Shown piece by piece: positions 1-5,671 of a stretch of 5,772 nt of DNA. The stretch covers positions 1 to 5,772 of the forward strand of contig JAPLIF010000021.1 of assembly GCA_026389255.1 (NCBI GenBank), given 5' to 3'. Position numbers and translations under genes: made by a program. The first letter of the stretch is position 1; every line of letters starts with the position of its first letter. Below the pieces are notes generated by a model. It searched no databases and was not told where the DNA came from. It worked only from the letters and a program-made list of their open reading frames with translations. This DNA comes from Cyanobacteriota bacterium (GTDB lineage: Bacteria > Cyanobacteriota > Cyanobacteriia > PCC-6307 > Cyanobiaceae).

Positions 1-495
1 CTCTGCCAGAACTGACCGCGCAAGTTCAGTTTGCCCACCGCAACCATCTCCAGCTTCCTTAATGGCTTCTTCAATGACAACCAGCATGTAGCCAAAAAAC
101 TCGAGATGAAAAAGGTCCGGCTTGGCCCGCACGATGGTCACGTGAGAATCAACTGTCGTAGCCTCCTCAGGTTCGTTGCGCACCTGCGCAACACGACCGA
201 GAGTTCCAGTCCCTGTCGAATTCACCAATACGTCACCGCGCTGAATAAACCGTTCTTCGGCGACTTTCTTCGCTGCATCATCATGCCTCCTAGCGGGTTC
301 GTAGCTGACTTCGTGATTGCGAATGCACTTTTGATTGAGGACGCATACACCGCCCTTTTCCAGGTAAGCAGGTGAGACGCCACGATTGAGCAATGAACAC
401 ACATCACCAAGCTTCCTGATCTGCCAGCCCTCCCTCATACCAACACCCTGATCCTCCTCCGCACCTACGCACTCTCGGTCGCCGATGACGTTCAT
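1..495 (-). CDS. hsdS: Type I restriction-modification specificity subunit HsdS, N-terminal part (runs off the left edge)
   Basis: HsdS supplies the DNA-recognition part of a type I RM complex and holds the HsdM subunits. The frame is open from an ATG at 495 to base 1 (165 codons, no stop), so only the N-terminal part, the first target recognition domain, is visible. Features typical of the family are GWQIRKLGDVCSLLNRGVSP near residues 23-42, IQRGDVLVNSTGTGTLGRVA near 84-103, DSHVTIVRAK near 116-125, and a following helical stretch ending in GCGGQTELARSVL. The ATG overlaps the stop of the KilA-N gene as ATGA, with purine-rich GGAGG sequences just upstream, which supports this start. An in-frame ATG at 438 (MREGWQIRKLGDV) matches usual HsdS starts better and is a real alternative. 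The second recognition domain and the conserved central helices lie outside the window. The family call is confident; the target sequence cannot be read from this. Confidence 0.9.
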   Translation of the reverse strand, partial: MNVIGDRECVGAEEDQGVGMREGWQIRKLGDVCSLLNRGVSPAYLEKGGVCVLNQKCIRNHEVSYEPARRHDDAAKKVAEERFIQRGDVLVNSTGTGTLGRVAQVRNEPEEATTVDSHVTIVRAKPDLFHLEFFGYMLVVIEEAIKEAGDGCGGQTELARSVLAE

Positions 496-1334
496 TTTTC
501 CTCCTTCTCCTCCGGCAATTGGGGCGTACGCTCATCGGCCGTCAGCAGTTTCATCTGCCCGATGGCGATCTGGTTGAGGCGGGTGAGGCGTTCGGATTGA
601 GGGAGAGCTTGGCCGATAAACAGGGCGTTGAGATTTTCAAGGTTGGAGAGGCAAACGAGCTGTGCGCCGGTGGCTTGGTCGCGGATGTTGCCCTTGGCAT
701 CTAAGTTTTCTCGGCGCCATTGGGCGGCAGTCTGGCCGAAGAGGGCCATATTCAACAGATCGGCTTCGCTGGCATAGACAAAGCTGATCTGATCCTTACT
801 CAGCTGGGCTGGAATCAGATGCGTCTGGATTGCATCGGTGTGGATGCGATAGTTGATCTTGGCAAGGTTGCGGCGGATGTCCCAGCCCAGAGTTTCTCGT
901 TCTGTCTCCTTGATGCGCTGGAACTCTTTGATCAGGTACAGCTTGAACTCCACCGAAATCCAGGCGGCGAATTCAAAGGCGATATCGGCGTGGGCATAGG
1001 TGCCACCGTAGCGGCCGGTTTTCGACTGAATGCCGATGGCGCCGGTGCGCTCGATCCATTGCTTCGGTGTCAGAGTGAAGCTGTTCAGACCGGCTTGCAT
1101 TTTAATCCCGTCGAATTCGACGGGATTAAAACCGGAGTTGTTGATCTGTTCCCACAGCCCCAGGAATTCAACCGTGTTGCGGTTGCGCAGCCAGTTCCGA
1201 ATCAGATCGTCAGTGGTGGCCTTGCCCTTGTAGCGGGCGATGTCCGTCAGGCAGATGTAATCCTGGCTATTGATCGCGGCGATGCGGACTTCGCTTGAGA
1301 GCACCTCAATTTTTTTCGTCGCAGCCTTACTCAT
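492..1334 (-). CDS. KilA-N domain protein lying between hsdM and hsdS
   Basis: This 280-residue protein has an N-terminal KilA-N domain, a predicted DNA-binding fold common in phages and in RM-linked accessory genes. The domain covers about residues 12-142. It includes CLTDIARYKG (28-37), LIRNWLRNRNTVEFLGLWE (44-62), NSFTLTPKQWIERTGAIGI (84-102), and the conserved block GRYGGTYAHADIAFEFAAWI (107-126) followed by VEFKLYLIKEFQR. The C-terminal half (about 150-280) has the stretches YASEADLLNMALFGQTAAQW and GNIRDQATGAQLVCLSNLEN, which I associate with RM-linked KilA-N proteins but to which I can give no activity. The ATG overlaps the hsdM stop as ATGA, and a GGAGGG lies 8 bases upstream, so the start is secure. 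Its stop overlaps the hsdS start in the same way. Co-translation suggests a role in regulating or assisting the RM complex; that role is inference. Codons for residues 69-78 form a perfect palindrome. Confidence 0.88.
   Translation of the reverse strand: MSKAATKKIEVLSSEVRIAAINSQDYICLTDIARYKGKATTDDLIRNWLRNRNTVEFLGLWEQINNSGFNPVEFDGIKMQAGLNSFTLTPKQWIERTGAIGIQSKTGRYGGTYAHADIAFEFAAWISVEFKLYLIKEFQRIKETERETLGWDIRRNLAKINYRIHTDAIQTHLIPAQLSKDQISFVYASEADLLNMALFGQTAAQWRRENLDAKGNIRDQATGAQLVCLSNLENLNALFIGQALPQSERLTRLNQIAIGQMKLLTADERTPQLPEEKEEK
500..513 (-). promoter_or_regulatory. Tandem Shine-Dalgarno-like run for hsdS
   Basis: Read on the minus strand this is a purine-rich run containing two GGAGG-type cores. 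One ends 4 bases and the other 11 bases before the hsdS ATG at 495. Both lie inside the last codons of the KilA-N gene, whose protein ends in a run of Glu and Lys as a result. The arrangement fits translation re-initiation at the ATGA overlap. That is inferred from position only. Confidence 0.5.
1100..1131. repeat. Perfect 32-bp palindrome inside the KilA-N gene
   Basis: The left arm TTTTAATCCCGTCGAA (1100-1115) is followed with no spacer by its exact reverse complement (1116-1131), centred on a GAATTC. It codes for FNPVEFDGIK (residues 69-78) of the KilA-N protein, and the opposite strand in register encodes the same ten residues. Symmetry stops at the next base pair on each side. A 16-bp perfect arm is far longer than expected by chance in a coding region. 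It could be a dimeric protein binding site, a cruciform-forming element, or the product of a template-switch event. The sequence does not distinguish these. Confidence 0.95.
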
Positions 1335-3217
1335 CTCTGAAGCCCTCCAATCCTCCCCAGCACAGCCGCACTCTCCGCATCCAGCGCTGCAATCTCCGCC
1401 ATGATCTCCTGCGGGCTCCGATGCGCCACCGCCTCACCCCCGTGGGGATTCTTCACTGAAAGATCCCAGCTCTCTGGATCAATGGAGTCCACCGCCACGC
1501 TCCAACTCTTGGGCGAATCGGCAAAGTTTTTCTGCAGCTCCACAAACTCCGCCAGGTCGCGGTCGTTGAGCGGGTTGGTTTTGCCCATGTTGCGGCCTGG
1601 ATCGAGCTGGTAGAACCACACCTGGCGGGTGGGCGATCCCTTCTCGAAGAACAGCACCACCGTTTTCACCCCCGCCCCCTGGAAGGTGCCGCCGGGGCAG
1701 TCGAGCACCGTGTGCAGGTTGCAATCCGTCAGCAGCTTCTGGCGCAGGGCCACCGAGGCGTTGTCGGTGTTGGAGAGGAACGTGTTCTTGATCACCACGC
1801 CGGCGCGGCCGCCGGCCCGAAGCAGGCGGATGAAGTGCTGCAAAAACAAAAAGGCGGTTTCACCGGTGCGGATCTCGAAGTTCTGCTGCACCTCCTTGCG
1901 TTCGCTGCCACCGAACGGGGGGTTGGCGAGGATCACATCGAAGCGGTCGCGCTCCTGCACATCGCTGAGGTTTTCGGTGAGCGTGTTGGTGTGGAGCACC
2001 TTGGGCGCCTCGATGCCATGCAGGATCATGTTCATGATCGCGATCACATAGGCGAGGCTTTTCTTCTCCTTGCCGGTGAAGGTGCGGCTCTGCAGCGTGT
2101 CCAGATCGGCGGTGCTGAGTTCTGCCCCGGTGGATCCGCCCTTGCGCATGAATTCGAACGCTTCGCACAGGAAGCCGGCGGAACCCACGGCTGGGTCGTA
2201 GACCGTTTCGCCGATCTGAGGGTTCACCACCTGCACGATGGCGCGGATCAGGGGCCGGGGCGTGTAGTACTCACCGCCGTTGCGGCCGGCGTTGCCCATG
2301 CGCTTGATCTTTTCCTCATAGAGCATCGAGAGCTCGTGCTTCTCCGCCTGGGAGCGCAGGCGCAGGCCATCGAGCCCATCGATGATTTCGCGCAGGTTGT
2401 AGCCGCTGCTGATCTTGTTGCGCAGTTCGCCGAAGATCTCGCCGATCTTGTACTCGATCGTGTTCGGCCCGCTGGCGCTCTGTTTGAAGCGCTCCAGGTA
2501 GGGGAACAGGCGCACATTCACGAAGTCGCGCAGGTCGTCGCCGGTGAGGGCGGCGTGGTGATCCAGCTGGCCGCTGGCGTTCTTCGGAGCCGCCCAGCGG
2601 CTCCAGCGATAGGTCTCCTCCAGGATGGGTGTGTAGCTGCGACCCTCCAGGGCCGCCACGGCGGCCCGGTCGTCTTCGAGCCCGTCGAGGTACTTGAGGA
2701 ACAGCAGCCAGGAGGTCTGCTCGGTGTAGTCGAGCTCGGTGCCGCAGCCGGCCTCCTTGCGCAGGCAATCGTCGATGGCGCGGAACGCCTGCTCGAAGGA
2801 GCTGGGGGTGGTGCTGCTGGAGGTGGCGGCGCGGGAGCCGTTGGGGGCGCGGGTGCGGGGAGTCCTGCTGGCGGCCTCGCCGTTTCCGGAAGACTCCACC
2901 GCCGATCCATCCGCCAAGGCCACCGAGCCACCTCGGCCCCGGCCGGGCACGATCAGCCGGCGGCTGAGCAGGTCCGCCTTGACCGCTTCGTAGCTAGCTT
3001 CGTCCCACTCCAGCGTTTCGCGCAGGCGGCCGTTGCCCGCTGATCCACCCAGGGCAGTCAGCGCACCGAGCAACTCGTCGGCAAGGTCGTCGTTGCTGCC
3101 GGCGTCGCTCAGTGGGTTCTCAGCGGCGTAGATCAACGGGGCGGGCAGTTCGTTGCCCTCAGGATGCCAGTAAACATCCCAACGGTGCAAGGCCGGTCGG
3201 TGATCGCCTCTTTCCAT
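1331..3217 (-). CDS. hsdM: Type I restriction-modification DNA methyltransferase subunit HsdM with an N-terminal winged-helix-like extension
   Basis: HsdM is the adenine-N6 methyltransferase subunit of a type I RM enzyme; it works with HsdS and, for cleavage, HsdR. From the ATG at 3217 the protein has 628 residues. Roughly, residues 44-102 form a winged-helix-like module (LGGSAGNGRLRETLEWDEAS, then PGRGRGGSVAL). Residues 103-140 are a Ser/Thr/Ala/Arg/Pro-rich linker, and 141-310 are the HsdM N-terminal helical domain. The methyltransferase core follows, with GEYYTPRPLI (315-324), the S-adenosylmethionine motif DPAVGSAGFL (341-350) and the catalytic NPPF (432-435). The C-terminus has a short helical tail. 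The frame stays open upstream to a TTG at 3331, but the extra 38 residues look unlike HsdM and ATG 3217 is preferred. No strong ribosome site precedes 3217, so the start is uncertain; the first 40 residues match nothing I know. The gene is GC-rich, and its stop overlaps the KilA-N ATG. Confidence 0.95.
   Translation of the reverse strand: MERGDHRPALHRWDVYWHPEGNELPAPLIYAAENPLSDAGSNDDLADELLGALTALGGSAGNGRLRETLEWDEASYEAVKADLLSRRLIVPGRGRGGSVALADGSAVESSGNGEAASRTPRTRAPNGSRAATSSSTTPSSFEQAFRAIDDCLRKEAGCGTELDYTEQTSWLLFLKYLDGLEDDRAAVAALEGRSYTPILEETYRWSRWAAPKNASGQLDHHAALTGDDLRDFVNVRLFPYLERFKQSASGPNTIEYKIGEIFGELRNKISSGYNLREIIDGLDGLRLRSQAEKHELSMLYEEKIKRMGNAGRNGGEYYTPRPLIRAIVQVVNPQIGETVYDPAVGSAGFLCEAFEFMRKGGSTGAELSTADLDTLQSRTFTGKEKKSLAYVIAIMNMILHGIEAPKVLHTNTLTENLSDVQERDRFDVILANPPFGGSERKEVQQNFEIRTGETAFLFLQHFIRLLRAGGRAGVVIKNTFLSNTDNASVALRQKLLTDCNLHTVLDCPGGTFQGAGVKTVVLFFEKGSPTRQVWFYQLDPGRNMGKTNPLNDRDLAEFVELQKNFADSPKSWSVAVDSIDPESWDLSVKNPHGGEAVAHRSPQEIMAEIAALDAESAAVLGRIGGLQR
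1343..1348 (-). promoter_or_regulatory. Shine-Dalgarno site of the KilA-N gene
   Basis: GGAGGG on the minus strand lies 8 bases before the ATG at 1334, within the last codons of hsdM. It fixes the KilA-N start at the ATGA overlap and supports coupled translation of the two genes. Confidence 0.6.
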
Positions 3218-3426
3218 GGAGGGGCAGGGTGATTCATGCAGGGTTGAGCCTCTCGGAGAGAGAGCCAGGAATAGTGCAGTGGGCTTTGATATGTGTCTAA
3301 CGCTGCTCAACAGCAGCGGGCGAGAGGTCAATGTATCAATCAGAGCCTAATGGCGGCCCGTCTGCTGGATGAGCTTGTTAGCTGCTCCCTGTTCGCCCTG
3401 AATCAAACCGGTCAAAATATTCTTTA
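3218..3426 (-). promoter_or_regulatory. Leader region upstream of hsdM, no clear promoter found
   Basis: This interval lies between the stop of the former upstream gene (3427) and the preferred hsdM start. Read on the minus strand it has TTGACC and TTGATT hexamers, but none is followed at 16-18 bases by a convincing TATAAT-like box. The reading frame of hsdM remains open through the right-hand boundary of 3331 with TTG as the only earlier start. A promoter for hsdM should lie here if the operon is not read from further upstream. That is inference; only the short hairpin at 3301-3318 stands out. Confidence 0.25.
3301..3318. repeat. Short hairpin in the hsdM leader
   Basis: CGCTGCT, a CAAC loop and AGCAGCG form a perfect 7-bp stem with a 4-base loop. 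No T-run follows on either strand, so it is not a typical intrinsic terminator. It sits 84 bases before the preferred hsdM ATG and could be leader structure or an operator. It may also be chance. Confidence 0.4.
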
Positions 3427-3564
3427 TCATTGCACGGGACGAATAACATCTCTCTTGGTTGGAGGACTTGATTTTACTTCTGGTGTCGGGGCAATTGATC
3501 CTTGATTAGGCATGGGCGAAGATGGCATCCTCTGCGAGAAGTGTGAAGATACGGTTACCCCTAG
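3427..3564 (-). pseudogene. Stranded C-terminal tail of the IS-interrupted membrane protein
   Basis: Read on the minus strand from the CTAG duplication, this gives 45 codons and a TGA stop: LGVTVSSHFSQRMPSSPMPN, then QGSIAPTPEVKSSPPTKRDV, then IRPVQ. The frame is exactly the one that continues codons of the gene fragment on the other side of the IS (4805-5570) once the IS and one CTAG copy are removed. The tail is rich in Ser and Pro and would follow the transmembrane segment, so it is probably a flexible end. It now has no start of its own and is separated from the rest of its gene by 1.24 kb. It ends about 210 bases before hsdM, which places the original gene directly upstream of the RM operon on the same strand. 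Confidence 0.85.
3561..3564. repeat. Left copy of the CTAG target-site duplication
   Basis: CTAG directly abuts the left terminal repeat of the IS and is repeated at 4805-4808 beyond the right end. A 4-bp YTAR duplication is the known target preference of the IS5 subgroup. Confidence 0.9.
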
Positions 3565-3575
3565 GGAGACTCTGG
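3565..3575 (+). repeat. Left terminal inverted repeat of the IS
   Basis: GGAGACTCTGG matches the reverse complement of the right end (4794-4804) at all 11 positions. Similarity continues imperfectly for about another 11 bases (AAC and CCC blocks shared). Confidence 0.92.
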
Positions 3576-3632
3576 AAAACCAGCCCAAACCTTGCGAGAA
3601 TAGTGCTCTGATCTCTAGCTAGGACTGGGTTG

Positions 3633-4637
3633 ATGGGCGGCAAGCAGCTTGGTTTTGGTGATTACGAGCAGAGCACCGCCAAAAAGCAGACCAAACGCGA
3701 GAAGTTTCTGGCCGAGATGGAGCAGGTGGTGCCTTGGCAGCCGTTGATTGATCTGATTGAGCCCTTCTACCCCAAGAAAGGCTCCAAAGGAGGCCGCCCG
3801 CCTTTTCCACTGGACACCATGCTGCGGATTCACTTGATGCAGCACTGGTACTCATTGAGTGACCCAGCGATGGAGGACGCGCTGATCGAGGTGCCGACGA
3901 TGAGACGTTTCGCTGGCATCGACTGGATCAGTGAGCGGATCCCAGACGAGACGACGATTTTGGCCTTTCGGCACCTGTTGGAAAAACATGACCTGGGCCA
4001 GCAAATCTTTGAGACGGTCAAAGCCCATCTCAAGGCCCGTGGCATGGCCATGAAGCAAGGCACGATCATCGATGCAACCTTGATTGCCGCGCCGAGCTCC
4101 ACGAAAAACAAGCAGGGCGAGCGGGATCCAGAGATGCACCAGACCAAGAAGGGCAATCAGTGGTTCCACCGCTGCGCGGAAGGCTTCGCCTACGGGATGA
4201 AAGTGCATATCGGCGTCGATGCTGCAAGCGGTTTGATCCATTCGGTGCAGACAACCTCAGCCAACGTGCATGACCTCACCCCAGCGCCTGAGCTGCTGCA
4301 CGGAGAAGAGACGTTGGTCTACGCGGATGCCGGCTACCAGGGGATCGACAAGCGGCAGGAGATGGAAGGCAAGCCGATCGAGTTTCGGGTCGCCATGCGG
4401 CCAGGGAAACGTCGCGTGCTACGTGAGACATCAGAAAGCAGACTGCTCGACTTGATCGAAACAGGCAAGGCTCACATCCGAGCCAAAGTGGAGCACCCCT
4501 TCCGGGTGATCAAACAGCAGTTTGGCTTCCAGAAGACGAGGCTGAGGGGGATGGCGAAAAATCGCTGCAAGGTGCATGTGATCGCCGCATTGACCAATCT
4601 GTACCTGGCTCGTCGAGTACTACTGGAACCGATATAG
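3633..4637 (+). CDS. IS5-family DDE transposase, full length
   Basis: This transposase cuts and pastes the surrounding IS. From the ATG at 3633 it has 334 residues, normal for the IS5 subgroup; AGGA lies 8 bases upstream, and the TTG at 3630 is less likely. The N-terminal region has MEQVVPWQPLIDLIEPFYPK (about 29-48), GGRPPFPLDTMLRIHLMQHW (53-72) and LSDPAMEDALIEVPTMRRFA, all typical of IS5. The catalytic triad can be placed at D147 (TIIDATLIAAPSSTKNK), D232 (YADAGYQG) and E287 (RAKVEHPFRVIK, showing the R-x3-E-x6-K signature). RDPEMHQTKKGNQW is the conserved block between the first two. Compared with the IS5 transposase as I remember it, there are about ten extra residues (RCAEGFAY region, about 180-188) just before GMKVHIGVD. 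No frameshift or missing catalytic residue is seen, so the enzyme may be active. Confidence 0.96.
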   Translation: MGGKQLGFGDYEQSTAKKQTKREKFLAEMEQVVPWQPLIDLIEPFYPKKGSKGGRPPFPLDTMLRIHLMQHWYSLSDPAMEDALIEVPTMRRFAGIDWISERIPDETTILAFRHLLEKHDLGQQIFETVKAHLKARGMAMKQGTIIDATLIAAPSSTKNKQGERDPEMHQTKKGNQWFHRCAEGFAYGMKVHIGVDAASGLIHSVQTTSANVHDLTPAPELLHGEETLVYADAGYQGIDKRQEMEGKPIEFRVAMRPGKRRVLRETSESRLLDLIETGKAHIRAKVEHPFRVIKQQFGFQKTRLRGMAKNRCKVHVIAALTNLYLARRVLLEPI

Positions 4638-4674
4638 ACACGGGATTAGTGCGTCTATTTGGCTTATTCAAGCC
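4634..4674 (+). terminator. Possible weak terminator hairpins after the transposase
   Basis: Two small inverted repeats lie at and just after the transposase stop. ATAGAC pairs with GTCTAT (4634-4639 with 4653-4658), and GGCTT-ATTC-AAGCC forms a 5-bp stem (4661-4674). Neither is followed by a strong T-run, so termination is only a possibility. Confidence 0.25.
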
Positions 4675-5570
4675 TCAATAGGCAAGTAAAAAGGATCGAA
4701 ACTTGGCAAATTCGACAGGACAGACCATCTGGACGCAGAAAAGAGTCCGGTTTGGACAATTGAGACTTTTTTGGGCTTTTGGGGGTGTGTTGCCCAGAGT
4801 CTCCCTAGTACACCCAAGACTCCAAAAACAAGCGTAAAAAGCCAATGCTTGGCAATGTATTCAAGTACGGCAATAGGATGGACACCATATTGATCCCACC
4901 ATCTAACATCAGTCTTTAGTGAGCCGTCCATTGTGCGTGCCAGAATTCCAGCGAGAACGTCCGCTTTCCGAAGCGTAGACTGATGCAACTTCACGTACTC
5001 CTTGTTCTCGAACGCATCAGCTTCTCCTTGCCCTTCGAGAAAGTCAAATGGTGTGATGTCGTTCTTAGCCATTAGCTTCGTGAGTCGCTTATGTCCAATA
5101 TAGTTATTTCCATACAAATCAATTAGCAATCTTGAAAGATCATGTTTTCTGCTTTCATCCAAGACAATTGGATCGCCGCCTAAGACCTTATAGCGATGCT
5201 CAATTGCCGGAAATCCATAGTTTATGTCACGCATGTTCCAGTGCACCCATTCGAAGGACTTGCTCTGATCTACGAATCTAAAGTACTCATTCAGCATCTC
5301 TTTCTCGAGTTCATTATAGTTGGCCTCAATGTCCCCAAACCTAACTCGTTTCTGTTCGGCGACCTTGTGAATTGAGAAAGAGGCAGTGCTGGCGCTTGAA
5401 AAGTTTCTCACAGCGATTGATGTTATTCTAGGTGACTGGCCATCCTCTCGATCATAAAAACTCTCGCATGAGTAGTGGATTATCAATGTCCTGTCTTCTT
5501 TCCTGGATAGGTTGTCCAGTGTCTTGACTGCGTTTTTTCGTCGCTCAATCTTCTTAAGTGCCGACGGCAT
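4668..5570 (-). CDS. Unknown membrane-anchored protein, C-terminus replaced by IS sequence (disrupted gene)
   Basis: The current frame gives 300 residues from the ATG at 5570. Native sequence ends at residue 255, where the right IS end begins. The last 45 residues (GRLWATHPQKPKK and onward to FDPFYLPIEA) are IS-encoded. The native part has RTLIIHYSCESFYDR (about 27-41), RITSIAVRN (48-56), WVHWNMRDINYGFPAIEHRY (108-127), a helical region with KHDLSRLLIDLYG, and KLHQSTLRKADVLAGILAR (194-212). A hydrophobic segment, HWLFTLVFGVLGVL (242-255), reads as one transmembrane helix. I do not recognise a named family. The order of strands and helices loosely resembles DEDD exonucleases, but the first acidic pair is not complete. 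A TTG at 5597 would add nine residues; neither start has a clear ribosome site. The gene is AT-richer than hsdM and lay just upstream of it before the insertion. Confidence 0.75.
   Translation of the reverse strand: MPSALKKIERRKNAVKTLDNLSRKEDRTLIIHYSCESFYDREDGQSPRITSIAVRNFSSASTASFSIHKVAEQKRVRFGDIEANYNELEKEMLNEYFRFVDQSKSFEWVHWNMRDINYGFPAIEHRYKVLGGDPIVLDESRKHDLSRLLIDLYGNNYIGHKRLTKLMAKNDITPFDFLEGQGEADAFENKEYVKLHQSTLRKADVLAGILARTMDGSLKTDVRWWDQYGVHPIAVLEYIAKHWLFTLVFGVLGVLGRLWATHPQKPKKVSIVQTGLFSASRWSVLSNLPSFDPFYLPIEA
4794..4804 (-). repeat. Right terminal inverted repeat of the IS
   Basis: CCAGAGTCTCC is the exact complement of the left end and marks the outer boundary of the element, immediately before the second CTAG. 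Its bases are also read as codons of the chimeric gene on the minus strand (GRLW). Confidence 0.92.
4805..4808. repeat. Right copy of the CTAG target-site duplication
   Basis: This is the second copy of the 4-bp target, directly outside the right IS end. On the minus strand it covers codon 255 (CTA, Leu) and the first base of codon 256 of the interrupted gene. Confidence 0.9.
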
Positions 5571-5671
5571 TGGGACAGCTATTTCGGGATTTGCCAAGCA
5601 TAGCGGCGGCTTCAGTCGGCTCCTCAGATGCAGCTAACGCAGAGCTGAGGGGCACGACGCAGATAGGCAAA

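Larger units (their letters stand above)
3565..4804 (+). mobile_element. Complete IS5-family insertion sequence, 1240 bp
   Basis: The element is bounded by perfect 11-bp inverted repeats (GGAGACTCTGG at the left, its complement at the right). With mismatches these extend to about 22 bp. It is flanked by CTAG duplications and carries one transposase on the plus strand filling most of its length. Size, target site and transposase all fit the IS5 subgroup of the IS5 family. Both ends and the transposase frame are intact, so it looks recent and possibly active. It lies in the opposite orientation to the RM operon and interrupts the gene now split between 4805-5570 and 3427-3564. I do not recognise a named IS. 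Confidence 0.95.

Noticed and set aside
31..375. Plus-strand open frame at the left edge
   Set aside because: It lies opposite the clear HsdS frame, and its peptide has no family features.
720..1298. Plus-strand open frame of 192 codons opposite the KilA-N gene
   Set aside because: It is a shadow of the KilA-N gene. Its only recognisable peptide, FNPVEFDGIK, comes from the palindrome.
1712..3043. Long plus-strand open frame (443 codons) opposite hsdM
   Set aside because: It is antisense to a clear HsdM. Its translation is rich in Ala, Gly and Val with no domain pattern, as expected from the complement of a GC-rich gene.
3218..3331. hsdM start at TTG 3331, adding 38 residues
   Set aside because: The added peptide is unlike HsdM, TTG is a weak start and no ribosome site supports it. 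ATG 3217 is preferred, though the true start could be further downstream.
3852..4241. Minus-strand frames opposite the transposase
   Set aside because: They are antisense to a full-length transposase with all catalytic residues and show no motifs of their own.
5622..5650. Inverted repeat CCTCAG ... CTGAGG upstream of the disrupted gene
   Set aside because: The stem is only 6 bp with a 17-base loop and no T-run. It is within what chance produces.
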